Source of the DNA: Formicarius rufipectus | Taxonomy: Eukaryota; Chordata; Aves; Passeriformes; Formicariidae | DNA: 64,000 bases | Assembly (NCBI GenBank): GCA_013399695.1 | Contig: VXAU01001757.1 | Location: forward strand, 934,619-998,618 | Direction: 5' to 3' | Shown here: positions 12,441 through 24,395 of the stretch, piece after piece | Position numbering within the stretch: position 1 is the stretch's first letter | Layout of the letters: the number at the start of each line of letters is the position of its first letter | Notes under the pieces: generated by a model | Told to the model about the DNA's origin: nothing | What the model saw: the letters and a program-made list of their open reading frames with translations, nothing else | The model's database searches: none | Translations under genes and position numbers: made by a program

Positions 12441-14597
12441 AAGTGTTTTAAATAGTGGCAAAATTACCAGGAATCTGGTCAGTGGAGCCTGGATATGAGG
12501 ATGAAGGATGTGAGAGAAAGAGGAGGAAGCAGTAGAGACCCCATTGGTGGTGTCAGACAAGTGGATTCTTTTCTTTGCCAAAGAATTCCCAGGAGAGCTC
12601 ATGAAAAGCAGTGTATTCTGTGCCTGAGTTTTCCACTCTCCAATGGGGACTAGAGACAACACTGTCTTCCTTTTCTTTGCTGTATGTAACCAAGACCAGT
12701 ACCTCGATTGAACTCTGGAGCTTTGAAAATTAAATGCTCTGCCATTCAGTAAGCTGTTTTCCTCCCCAGTAAACAACTTTATCCAGTAATGGAAGAAAGT
12801 AGACAAGAATGCATCTGAAAGAAAGGGTGTTAATAAGTTAAAAGGAATCCTCCCACCTTTCCAAAAGGCAACGCACATTTATCTGAATTGGTTGATTTGA
12901 GTTGGTTATGGAAATTAATTGTTAATATCTACACATGCTTTATTCTGTTACAAAGAAGTCACAAATCAAATTAGGACAAAGATTTCTCTTTAATTTCTGT
13001 GCTTTTCTTCTCCTTTTATTTCAATTACTGCACTTTATATAATTTTTCATCTCGATCTGACAGCTTATTAACAGGCTTGAAACCCACAAATTAGCATTTT
13101 TAAAGCCCACAATGAGAAGAATTGCAAACAGTCCATCAACGTATATTTCTCCTGTATTTCTATGATCTAGTAACAGATATTTAAATCTTAGCCTCGGTCT
13201 CTCCCCAGCCAACTTTTGGGCAAATCCACCTCCTTTCTTTACAAAGCTGAGTGCTAACAAAGTCACATGTGGGGGGCAAACAGATTTTCACAGCTGGGTT
13301 TTGTTGGCTTAAAAGAGTTGTAGACATTTAAACAGAAGGTGGGGAGAGCTGGTGAGCACGGCTCCTGCAACACCAAGGGAAGGCTCTCCCCAAATGGTTA
13401 AAAAAAAAAAATAAAGGCTTTATATTACCCAAAGACTAAAGCAATCTCAAAGGGGTCAGGTGAGGAGGGTGTTGTGTGAGTGTAGATAACCCCTCCAAGA
13501 ACAAATTAGGTGGAGGAGACACAATGAGAAAGACAATTTCCACTGCAGCAAATCTGGGGAGTGGGGGAAGGAAATTGGTGTGATGGTGTTTGTCCCTTGA
13601 CTGCAGAGAGGTTGTCCCAGGGACAGCATCCGCTGCCTGAGCAGGGGTCTTCTCCTTTGAAGGGAGAACCTGCTCCCTTTAAGGAAGGGGATGTTGCAGT
13701 TGGACCAGGGGCCTCAGCAGATTAGATTGCGCTTCTTCCTGGCTCTAAGTCTCTTTTATTTCCTTACTGAAAAATTAATCTTCCAGCATAGCAGACCTCA
13801 CTTTTTTTCCCATTCCTTTACTATCCCCATGGGCATTTTCATTTGAATTTCTGATTTCTTGAGAATCCATCTGATTCTTTAGTCAGATGGAATCAAGTAT
13901 GCAAGAGAACTTGGAAAATATCTGGAAGAAGAAAACTCAAGGTAGATTATTTGTGACCATATCATAAAGCTTGTTTGTTTTTGTAACTGCCTTGAAATCT
14001 CAAAAAAACAAGGTGCTCTGCTCTTTCAAAGGATGCTTTATCACCTCTTCACTGTTATAATTTTTGTTCCCTAAAATGAGAAAGGGAGAGGCAAATGTGT
14101 GGATTCATCTGTGGCCCAGTGCAGACTCCTCAGGCTCTCTTCAGGACCCAGGGTGTTGTGGTGCCTGGGGGCTGTCTTGTAGCCCCAAAATGAGCAGCCA
14201 AGACAACCCTGACAAGTGTCCTCTGGACCTGCCCAGGGAGAGATTATGAAGGGATACCAGTCCTTGTGGTTTGTTGTTTAAGCTACTTGAGTGCTGAGAA
14301 GGGTCTCCTGAAATGCAGGTTCGTGTTCATTTATCTACTCTAATTATTCTGACAGCTTTTTGCTTGGAAGCACACGATGATGGCAGTTTCTGGGATGCAA
14401 AAACCTGGAGTGAAAGGTGAGAATCCAGCCCTTCCTGTGCTCTGTCTTTCCCTCTTGTAACCTGGGACCTTGAGCTGCCCTTCCTGGCAATCACACTGGG
14501 ATTAGCCCCCACTAACTCTACCTGACATTTTCTTGAAGGAGGTGGAATGATGTTCACACATTTTGATGGTAATTCAGCAATTTTTTTGGTCCAGAAA
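12441..14597. other. Non-coding stretch, possible conserved element
   Basis: No exon is recognised. A 171-residue open frame on the minus strand (12363-12878) overlaps the MIR remnant and has no known domain, so I do not call it. An A12 run lies at 13400-13411. The AT-rich block around 13010-13265 has a texture resembling conserved non-coding DNA (see the separate entry). Confidence 0.4.
13010..13265. promoter_or_regulatory. Possible conserved non-coding element
   Basis: This AT-rich, non-repetitive block carries tctgacag (a TALE/MEIS-like core), ttattaac and aaattag words within 100 bases. It has no simple-sequence or transposon character. Calling it regulatory is inference from composition and motif density and not from an alignment. 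Confidence 0.22.
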
Positions 14598-14776
14598 GTA
14601 TCTTTGCACTGGCACAGGGTGCCCAGAGAAGCTGTGGCTGCCCCATCCCTGGAAGTGTCCAAGGTCAGGTTGGATGGAGCTCTGAGCAGTGTGGTCTAGT
14701 GGAAGGTGTTCCTGCCCATGGCCGGGGTGTGGAATGAGGTGAGCTTCCCTTCCAACCCAAACCTGTCTGATTCTAT
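14598..14776 (+). mobile_element. CR1 LINE, 3' fragment
   Basis: The CR1 3'-end path is clear: gcacagggtgcccagagaag, ctgtggctgccccatccctg, caaggtcaggttggatggag, ctagtggaaggtgttcctgc, then cccttccaacccaaacctgt and a degraded ctgattctatt tail. It is 5'-truncated with no coding sequence. Confidence 0.93.
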
Positions 14777-15472
14777 TTTTAATTGTCTCTCAAATGTCAT
14801 TCCAAGGGAGACCCACCCAGTTGTGTCTCTGATACCACTTTCACATGTTCCTCTGCAAGGCATAAAGAATGCAGATCTTATGTCTTCATGGGAGAGCAGA
14901 ATCTTACCAATGATGCAAAGTCCAGACCCGATGAGCAGGAGGCTGTGCTTGCAGTGAAGGACTCCCAGCTCTGACAGGTCCCTGGGTGTGCATGGCCCTG
15001 CCTGAGCAGCAGAGCACACGTCTTGTCCTGTTTCTTTGCTATCTTTGCTGTTTGAGCAAGAGCTTTGGGGTATCTTTAATGATTGGGTCCTCTACAAAAC
15101 AACACAGGTGGAAAAGGACACCTCCTCTTCCAGCAGTGAGATTTTTACCTCACTGACTGATTCACTCCCTTGAAGTCTGCACCCCTTAGTGGGTGAAGGA
15201 AGGCAAGTCTGTGCTCACAAGGACTTTTTTTTTGCATACACAGGATTTTTTTAAGCATACAGAATGAGATTTGTTCCCTTAGTCCAGTTTAGGGAGACAA
15301 CAGAGAATTCAGGTTGAGGTGAGAGGCATCTCTGCAGAGCAGTCCAACATTTGGCTCACCTTGTTGTTTTGTACTGCTGCAAGATCCTGGAAGAATTGGC
15401 ATAATTAGACATGCAGAACTATTTGAGCAGCAATACCTACTCACAATGGAGCAATTAAGACAATTACTGTAT
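14777..15472. other. Non-coding stretch, no gene recognised
   Basis: Unique-looking sequence directly downstream of a CR1 3' end. I see no exon, RNA gene or further repeat. Overlapping short open frames on both strands near 14700-15020 share the CR1 and its flank and are not called. Confidence 0.4.
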
Positions 15473-15680
15473 GTTTTATGTAACAGGACAAATGGATCTC
15501 CCTCCTAAAGTCTTTGAAAATCTCCTATAAAAGCTCTAAAAATGCATTAATATATTAATCCTTCTAATCCTGTCAAACTAACCAAATGTTTCTGTGAAGG
15601 GCCTGACAGGAGATCTCAACACTAAGAAGAACAGCAGCAACCACTTGCTGGAGTTGCCTTTTTAACCACTTGTGTGTCAG
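15473..15680. repeat. Diverged direct repeat, copy A
   Basis: This copy pairs with 18167-18370 in the same orientation. Shared words in order are gttttatgtaacaggac, aaagtctttgaaaatc, ttaatc..taatcctgtca, atttctgt.aagg, ctgacagga.atctcaa and a closing tttttaac..ttgtcag-like end. The similarity thins upstream, with gcagcaat at 15427 and 18133. It is not CR1 or a recognised LTR. Confidence 0.8.
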
Positions 15681-18166
15681 GTGTTGCAAATCACAATGAC
15701 TTAGGGGGTGAAGGGTGGATCACACACAATGGTTGGGGTTGGAGGAGGTCTGTGCAGACCATGTTCTCCAGCACCCCCTGCCAGAGCAGCTTCACCCACA
15801 GTAGGTTGCACAGGATTGCACCCAGGCAGGTTCTGAATGGCTCAGAGAAGGAGACTCCACAGGGGAGAAGGGAGAGGACAAAGTTTGGAAAGACTTTCTT
15901 GACCTCAGACTTGGGAAGGGTTCCCTGCTTTTCTGCATGCTGCCATTCCTACTGAATCCAGCAAAAAGCCAACAGTTTTTCTAGAGCCACAAATCCAGGA
16001 GGAGAGGACTGTGGCCAGGAGTAACCTCGAGGGGTTTGGGGGTACAGGACACCCCAGCCAAGGAGCATCCCAGGCAGTGCCTCTCCCTGCAGCCTGGACC
16101 TCTTACAACCTGCCACATCTTCAGTCCAGACTCTTTGGAGATCTGAGCTGAGGCTGAACTCTGGGCCATGGGCCAAATACCCAGAACTTAAAATAAAAGC
16201 AAATGTAAATTGAAAAAATATTTTGTAAAAATCAAGGTACAGGTAAGCACAGCTGCAGTATCATGGAGAAAGCAGGAGAGAAATAAAAGCAAATTGTGTT
16301 TCTATTTACCTATGCTTAGATCAGATGCAAGAGGCTTCCCTGGCTCTCCATTATCCAGCTGACAAGCCATTTGCAATACCTCCTTAATCAGGTGCCTCTG
16401 TCTCCTGCTCTTAGGCAAAGCCCATATTCTTAGATTATCACCAGGGGAGAAGATGCTGATTTGGATATACAAGTTTGTAGGGTTTTTCTTTCTGTTTTTG
16501 TTTTTAATTTTGCCTGAGTCTCTGTCCGAACTGCAGGCTTTCCCCACATGGATATCTTTGATTCCCACCATAACTTCAAATTAGTTTTAACCCCCCACCT
16601 ACCAGATGCCTGGTGCCTCAAAGCTTTAGTAACTCCTTAACAAGTTGTTAACCTATTGTAAGGTAACAAACTCTTCTCTGCCTGGCATGGCAGTGCTGAA
16701 ATCTCAGTGTGAAGCCTTTTTCACAGAGCCAATCTTGCATCTCACAGCAACCAAAAATTGACAATCACATTTATACAAGAATATACACCTCACTGATACA
16801 AGCAGCTCATTAATAGCTCTTAATTGAGACTAGACTCAATAGCTAAGCAGCCACTTGGAGGAGATAATGGGTGTGAGGTGAGTGACCCCTGCTCAGCCTT
16901 TGAGGCATTTCAGAGCACCCGGATTTTCAAAACAGCCTGGGGAAATGAAACACAAAATAGCTGTCATATCTCACTGGCAATGGGATACTGATCTGGCTTA
17001 GCAAAATAAAATTCTCAATTTTAATTTTTCTCTATTTTAGGTCTTGATCTGAAAGCCAAGGCTAATGCTGCTTCTTCTAATTTAGAGGTTCATGGCTCCC
17101 TTAAGGTCTGTGAGTTATGTAGCTGCTGGTTTATTTGGGACTAGTTAAGTAAAGTACTGCTTAAAATTCCAGGACATGTACAAGTAAAGATTGTGCCTTC
17201 TGTATTATCCCAAAAGTACAGGGGGAAAGAAAAGCTTTGGCACAGCAGAGCCCGTAGTTAAACAGAGCCCCTCTGTTTCAGGAGGCATTTTTGTGGGAAA
17301 TGCTGCCCTGATCTTCACTGGACTACTAATGCTGATTTGCAACAGATGAGTGTGTGTCTCTCTTGTGCCTAAATATTGTAGACCTACATAAGGCAGTCAG
17401 AGAATGAGATGGAGGGGAGACGTTGTACCTTTACCCTGTGGAAATGTTTGTAGAGAAGGTTTCCCAACAAAACACTGAAATTTATTCTAAGGGAGTGAGT
17501 GAAACTGCTCCTAGAGAAATGCAAAGGCGGGTAGAGGGCAGTGCTGGGGCTGCACACCCTGCCCATGTGAGAGGAGCCTGGAAAATCAGCAAGGACTGGT
17601 GCTGCTTATGGTCCTGAAATAAAATAGGAGTGAGATGACTGGTTGGAGGATGGAGGCATCAGTGTTACATCTGTTTGAGCTCGTCATGAAAGGAGACTGC
17701 CATACCAGGTGGGTGTTGGGCAGGGAAGAGGACTCAGCAGCACAAGGGTCATCTCCAGCAGGAGTGCAGCACCACCTCAGCAACTGATTGCTGTCCATCC
17801 ACCCACAACCTTCTAATTAAGGTAGAAAGCCTCTTACCTGCACAGAGCCATTTGGCAATGCAGTCCCAGCACGGGTCTCTGAACAGCAGGAGATGTCCAA
17901 TCCAGATGATGAGTCAGCCAGGACACCAGAGGGGTTGGGAAGTTGGGGTTGATGATTCAGTGTTAACAAATCTCTCCCTGCCAGGAGCAGATTGTCACAC
18001 CCAGACCAACCTTTGGCATGCACCACAAGTATGTTCATGCAGCTTCATCTAAGTGCACTCTGTGGGAGGGCTGTGACCTCAGCTCCTCATTTAGGTGGCA
18101 GAATATGTTTACAAAAATTAAAGTTATCGATTGCAGCAATTCTTCTCAATCAGCCTATTAATGCTC
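15681..18166. other. Non-coding stretch between the two direct repeats
   Basis: No exon or known mobile element is recognised. The segment includes homeobox-like AT words near 16790-16850 and short open frames on both strands without known domains. It is the spacer of the 15.5/18.2-kb repeat pair. Confidence 0.4.
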
Positions 18167-18370
18167 GTTTTATGTAACAGGACGAATAGATCACAGTGTA
18201 AAGTCTTTGAAAATCCCCTGTGAAAGCTGTAATAATGCTTTAATGTATTAATCCCCTTAATCCTGTCAGACTCCCAAAGAATTTCTGTAAAGGCTGACAG
18301 GAAATCTCAATACTAGCAGCAGAACCAGCAGCAGACACTTTTCAATAGGTGGTTTTTAACTATTTGTCAG
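18167..18370. repeat. Diverged direct repeat, copy B
   Basis: Partner of 15473-15680, about 2.7 kb away and in the same orientation. By eye the two are roughly three-quarters identical with small indels across about 200 bases. No third copy was noticed in the window. An old local duplication, or two copies of an unnamed dispersed repeat, would both explain it. Confidence 0.8.
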
Positions 18371-19500
18371 TCTCCTCATTTTAAAATACTCCTGAGCTGA
18401 GGGTGAAGAGAACTGCAGTTTGCAAAGTGCAAGGAAAGATTTTAAGCTGTCTTGTGGGCTGGATTGTCCTTTAATTTGCTCATGTTAAATCAAAGCTACT
18501 TCTGGCTGTCGACATGAGGGTGGGCATCAGCATTTTGCATCCTCTTTTTCTGCATCTCCCCCCTTTTTGCTGTGCCTTGTGTGCCTGCACTTCGCCATCT
18601 CTCTCTGGTCCTTGCCAAGCCCACGTGTACTCCTGTGGGATGGTGATGTACCCCTCTATCTCCCAGGCTCTGATTGCATTCCATGCTCCTGTGGGTTCCA
18701 CATGCTCTGCAAGCAGGCTGGGGATGCTGGTTCTGGGGGCTGCAGGATAGAAATACTCTGCCAGAGTGCCCAGGAATTTCTTTGCTCAAGTGCTTGAGTG
18801 TAGAGAATAACTTTGAAAAGAGCAGAATCAGATAGTGCCGCGCTAGCAACATAATGGCAGTGCTCCTTTGAGAGGTGGCACCTCCACTTTCAGGCATGTT
18901 CTTAGCAGCCTGTAATTTAGATGGAGCTGAGGCGTTTCGTCTGTAGGACTTTGTTTTTCTTCCTTCACCTTTTCTTTCACTCCTAAGGAAAATGACATCC
19001 TATGTAAAATGTAATAACCAATAATGAATCCTTTAAAGTGCAGCATTATCTCTTCAGCACACATTTCCCCTGCACCTCTCCTCATTATTTGATTAAACAT
19101 GTGCCTTAGTAGGTGTAGTGTTTGCTGGAGTGATCAGGAGGAATTCATTTTCCTTGTAGTGAACAGCAGACAGTGTGTTTGGGGATCCTGTGCAGTCACG
19201 TGCCTTTGTGATAGAGGAGGCAAAAACAATGACACCTCTGCAGTATCAGTACAGCCCATGTATTAACTGCAACTCTGCCTTTGACTCCATTTACAGCAGT
19301 GCAAATTGATAATAATTTCAGTAAATCAGCAGAGCTGGTTTGAACATGAAATCAGAAACTACATGTTCCTCCCTGCCATCTCCAGCATGGCTGGTGTCTC
19401 AACAACTTCCTGGCTGGCTGGTTTGAAAACAGATTTTTCCCCTTCAAGGTAAAACCAGTGAAAAATGAAGCCTTCTCTCAATGTTCATTGAATAATAACA
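18371..19500. other. Non-coding stretch, no gene recognised
   Basis: Unique-looking sequence. Overlapping open frames near 18480-18900 occur on both strands in a C/T-rich patch and show no known domain. No repeat is recognised before the CR1 at 19501. Confidence 0.4.
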
Positions 19501-19880
19501 TCATAGAATGGATTGGATTGGAAGGGACCTTAAAAAGTTGTCTCATTCCAACCTGTTACCACGGGCAGGGATACCTTCCACTAGTCCAGGTAGCTCCAAG
19601 CCCCATCCAACCTGGCCTTGGTCACTTCCAGGGATGGGGCAACCTCCCTAGGCAACCTGTACCAGTGTTTCACTATCCTCATTGTAATACATTTCTTCCT
19701 TATATCCAATCTAAAGAGACTCTCTTTTAGTTTAAAATCATTACCCCTTGGACTAGCACAACAGGCTCAACTAAGAGGTTGGTTGTTATCTCTCTTATAG
19801 GTCCCTTAAGCACTGGAAGGTGCTCTGAGGTGTCCCTGAAATCTTCTCCTCTCTGGGCTGAACAGCCTCAACTCTCACAC
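19501..19880 (-). mobile_element. CR1 LINE, 3' fragment
   Basis: The minus-strand CR1 3' end starts with tcatagaatggattggattg and gaagggaccttaaa, then passes through cattccaacc, cgggcagggataccttccac, cccatccaacctggccttgg, ccagggatggggcaacctcc and the poorly conserved middle region to ctgggctgaacagcctcaac. At about 380 bases it is one of the longer CR1 fragments here. Confidence 0.93.
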
Positions 19881-22800
19881 ACTGAGGAGAAAGCCCCTCT
19901 GCCTGACTGCAGCTTTCCTGCTGGAGCAGTGGTGAAGGAAGAGAAGGCAACTTCCCAGGCTGGAGTTACAGACAGAAAAACTGAGCAGACTTTGTGTTCA
20001 GAGATGGGAATGCACCACTCTGTGATCCTCCTCAGTGTTCTGCTGCTGTCCTTTCATATGCCTGTATCTACCCTGGCCTGGGCTGCTCATGTGGCCACAG
20101 AACTCGTTACATCAGCTGGGAATCATGTGATGGAAAACTGCCAGCAAACGGAATCACAGTGCACTGGGGGATGTCACCCATCCACTGAGCATACCCACTG
20201 TGGGAGGATGGAAGTGCAGGGAAGGCAGAGTAGAGATGCCTGCGAAGGGCTGTGGCGTCATTTATTAATCTCTGCTTTAGTGTACATGATGTGCGGAACT
20301 GCACAGTTTAGGGGTTCTCATGTAAAGATCAATGTTTTCCCTGGGTGGAAAGAATAGTTTTTTGCTGGCAAGCTTAAACTCTGAGTCACCACCACAAGAC
20401 AAAGTTGCCACCCTGGAAGGTACCTCCTAGGACAGCATCTCCATCTCCTGCTGCCTCAGGCAGAGCTTTGGTGTGTCCCTACTCTCCCCAGCAGTTAGAA
20501 TGGCTCAGCCTGACTCATGCATTTTCCACTTTATCCTGTGCATTGATAGTTTATTTGAGCTCCTTTTGCAAGAATAGCATTCAACATTTTCTTGCTTAAT
20601 GCCTTGGCAACAGCATTTTTTTCCTTTTTCTTTTTTTTTCCACTAGTACAAGATGCTGTGCCAAGAAAAATCTAATGCTCATCCAGAAAGGATTAACTGG
20701 GTATCATAGCAATATCCATCCGTTTATCCACAGAAGAATGGGAATGGTTTCCCTTTGTGAAACACATTTTAGAGAGCATTTCACCTTAACTTTCATGTTG
20801 AGACTGTTTGTAGTCCAGAGATAAGTCTTTGCAGGAAAATCGATGATAACTCATGCATGCACAACTCGCATCAGCTTCCACAGGACATTAGGTTTTGTAT
20901 TAACATAAGTGAAAATTGCAAAGTTCCTTTTTCAATAGAGTAGAGATAACTGCTGTTAAGTGCTTTTTTCACACATGTGTGAGAGTCCCACACGAAGAGA
21001 CAGACTGTAAAATATGGCTTTGTAGGTACATTGTTTCATACAAGCTTTGCCTTGCAAGTGTTTTCAAAAGATGGCATCAGAAATTCCTGGCACATTAGAC
21101 TGGCTTTATTAGAGACACCCAGAGATGGGGCTTCACCCAGAGAATTGTAAGTCACCAATTTGTCTTTACCTGTTGATCAAATAAGGATGAGAAATCAGGG
21201 AATTCATGGGTATGGGGCTGAAAGGGAAGGAATGTCTTTGGTACCGTATAGTGTCACTCTAATTAGTTGGGGAATGTCAAGAGAACGTAAAACCTCATGA
21301 ATTCAAGGCAGAGTAAATATGATAAAAAGCATATTTAGGCAGTGCTGGCCTAGGGAGCCCAGATCCCCCCAACTCTTGTACATGGAACCTCTACTGATGC
21401 TTGTGTTCAGTGTGCTACCAACGAACAAAATAAATTAGATTTGTGGTTAAAAGGATAAAAGATAAAATATGGACCCTTTCACTGCTTTGTGATGGGTTTA
21501 AGATCTGGGCCGGGTTTGCAATGATCTGTGACAGGTCAGTTGTGCAGCTCAGGTTTATTATGCTGAAAATCTGCACTGCGAGGCATATTCCAACATGAAA
21601 GAAAAGCACTGCTACAGCTAGAACTGAAACCAAAGGAAAACAAGCCTCCTACCAGTTAATGTTCCTGCTTTCCTACCATGAGATAGGAACATAAATAAAG
21701 CAATCCATCAAGACTCCCTTTAAGGTACAGAGACAAGTGTAGCTGCTGGTCTCTGTTTCGTGGTCCTGGACTCTGAGGGATGCAGAGACCCAAGGAGTGG
21801 AAGTGACAGTCCTCTGGTCAGACTGCAGGTTCAACACAGCCCTGTCTTATCTGTCGTGCTGTGTGAGATGGTGGGGTTTGCATCATGTCAGGCCTTGGCA
21901 GAGCTTGGGCTGGTGCTCAGAGCTTGCACCCAGCTCTCAGTGCTGGAAAATGAAAGGATGTGCTCCAGGGCAGTGTGCAGGCACCTTGTGAAGCTCCCGT
22001 GAGTGTGTGAACACTCTCACTCTCCACCACACTGCACAACGCAGTGGGTCTCATACCTGCTCATCTCCTCCCTCCCCAGGTAATGCTGCTCCTACCTCTG
22101 TCTGTTCATTATTATATAATACCTGTTGGTATTTCTGCTTGGAAAAGTAGTTGGTGGCTGGTTGAGTCTGAGTCAGCCTTAGTGGCCTATGCTTCCTACA
22201 CAGATGGGAGAGCATAAGTGTTTAATTTCTTTGGAGAGGGTTTTATCCTACTGCTGGGCAGGTATTGGATGAGGTTTATCTATTTTATCAACTAATGAAA
22301 AGCCAGAACACTCTGGACTCTGTTGTTGACCCAACTGGCACAAGTTATTGCTCTCTGAGCTCTTCTTATTGATGGAAAATCTAAATCAGAAAAGCTGTCC
22401 TCTTGCTTGGCATGAGCTGACTCATTTGTCATGGTTCTCCCCAGGGAATCTGGTGGCTGTCAGGGCTGTGCTCTGCCCAGCAGCCTCTCCACACTGGGGC
22501 TGTGGGACGTGGGGAAAACCTCTGGGTAGTATTGTCCCTGGTGTTCAGCTGATTGCCAGGCTGTCACTCTACACCTCCTGTTTGTAGCTGGGGACATGTT
22601 GGAAGTGCCTGATTTGAGGCATCCACAGGTGTCAAATGTAGGTTCTGGATGGACACACCCGAAAACCTCCATGACAAAATTATAATCCATATCCTTTATT
22701 CCTTTTGTGAATCCTGGCTATGGATTTTCACTCTGTCGTAGCTTCACAAGCCCCAACTGAAAATGAAAGAAAACTCATTAAATCATATGATACTCCAATG

Positions 22801-24098
22801 GAAAAATATTTATGTTATAGAGATGATCAGTTCTGTGGTATATTTACACTATTTTATGGAAACATGCATGTGGGGATATATATTTACTCCAGTAATTATA
22901 TGCTTCATGGTGCTCTGAGAAGTAAAAAAACATGCCAAGAATAATTTAAGTAAATATTAAGGCCTTGACATAACTTGTATTGCAGTGATGTGGTTTTTCT
23001 AAGTGTAAAAATTTTCCCAGCTCTATGGTATGTCATGAAGGAATAATGAATGCAAATGCTGTTGATGATAGTCATTAAAATTCTGCAAATGAAAAATGAC
23101 TCACCCTTTGGTTAATTCTAACCCATGGCAGAGAGAACCCGTGAATGCCTTTGTCAGTGACACTGTTAGCTTTGGAAAACAAGAGGAAAGTTCTTGAGCA
23201 GCTTTCGTGTCCCTGGGAAGCTTTGCCTTTGTATGGCAGCAAGTTTTCTGACTGCTGGGAGGATGGAAGCCTTTTAACCACCTTCAGGGTGTGAAATGGC
23301 TCCAAAAATAATGTCTGTGTTTGACAGGGGCGGTTGGGGCGTGGTAGGAAAGGGTCAGTGGTGGTGCTGATCCTTATGATTCAGAAAGGAGTGCCACCTG
23401 TGTTCCTGTAGGAATTTGGGGCTCTATTGTGCTGGCTTCGGAATAAAATGCCTCTGGAGAGCTTGTAATATAAATAGGGAAAACTGACAAAAGATGAGAA
23501 CTATTTTAGGGACAGAGGATTGAAAAAGTGAAAGATGATTGTTAATCTTGAAGGATAGTGAAGCCTTGCTCATGGACCTGGACCTCAGTGGGGTGGGTGA
23601 TCCATCAGGTGCGGATCTCTGTCAGCCAGGGGTGCCGTGGGGAGTCCAAAAAGTGCTCAGGAGATGGGAAAATGGGGTGTTTGGGACACTCACTTTGGCA
23701 TTGCCCTTGGAGCAAAGTTTCTTCACTGCTTGTAGGATGTTTATCCGTAACTGAGGTGGTATAAAAGGACCAGGACCTGGAGGCCAAGTTGGCTGAAAGC
23801 AGCAGTAGGAATAATTTGTCTTTGACAGAGCTGAAGTCCTTCATTTTCATTTAATTGGATAACGTGAGCTACAACCTTGTGATTTGCTAATTTGTTGCAC
23901 TGGAATATGATTAGAAGATGTTTTGAGACTCAGTGATGAGGAATTTTAATAGGACATTTCTGAGGTGGGGCTGTTCTGACACCAAGGATTTTGTTACAGT
24001 ATTTTAAGCTTATTGTGACTCTAATGATGTTACAAATGTGGAAGTGAGATAAATATAAATGAATTGCTATTGAACCAATCCAAGAGAAACTTTTAAAG
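19881..24098. other. Non-coding stretch, one curious short open frame
   Basis: No exon is recognised. An open frame from 19779 to 20357 begins inside CR1 and includes, from 20004, a 117-residue part with a hydrophobic start (see its own entry). Around 22700-22970 the sequence is very AT-rich. A TATA-like tataaaag lies at 23760-23767 with no gene recognised after it. Confidence 0.4.
20004..20357 (+). other. Unrecognised open frame with signal-like start
   Basis: From the internal Met at 20004 the 117-residue frame opens with a hydrophobic run (VILLSVLLLSF) ending near small residues (TLAWA), the layout of a signal peptide. Six cysteines follow within the remainder. I recognise no family. The frame actually stays open upstream into a CR1 repeat, no splice site, promoter or polyadenylation signal was seen to support it, and it is the size expected by chance in 64 kb. 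I treat it as probably non-coding. Confidence 0.1.
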
Positions 24099-24395
24099 TG
24101 TTGTGGGACATATGTAAATGAATATGTAAATTAAATGGTTTGGGTTATAAAAGGACATGTCTGAGGAATGGCTCTTTGGAGGTTCTTTGAATCAGCATCA
24201 AGGATGCTGATCATTTGGAGCTTTTGCATATGTTAATCATCTTGTTCTTCCAGGCCAAAAAGGCTATGAATATAAAAGTGCTAACAGCCTATTACCAAGT
24301 TGTTTGCAAGAGTCCTCGTAATAGAAACATTAGCTGTATAGTTTAATTTCTACTTAAATAAACCTGCAACTTTCTGTAATGACTGAGTGTGATCA
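24099..24395 (+). mobile_element. Probable LTR (ERV-like)
   Basis: The block begins tgttgtgggacatatgtaaa and has two TATA-type boxes, tataaaag at 24146-24153 and at 24271-24278. An AATAAA signal lies at 24357-24362, about 80 bases after the second, the spacing typical of an LTR U3-R-U5. The end near gatca at 24395 is a guess. Adjacent retroviral genes or a second LTR are not seen. Confidence 0.4.

Noticed and set aside
12363..12878. 171-codon minus-strand frame
   Set aside because: It overlaps an ancient SINE-like remnant and has no recognisable domain.
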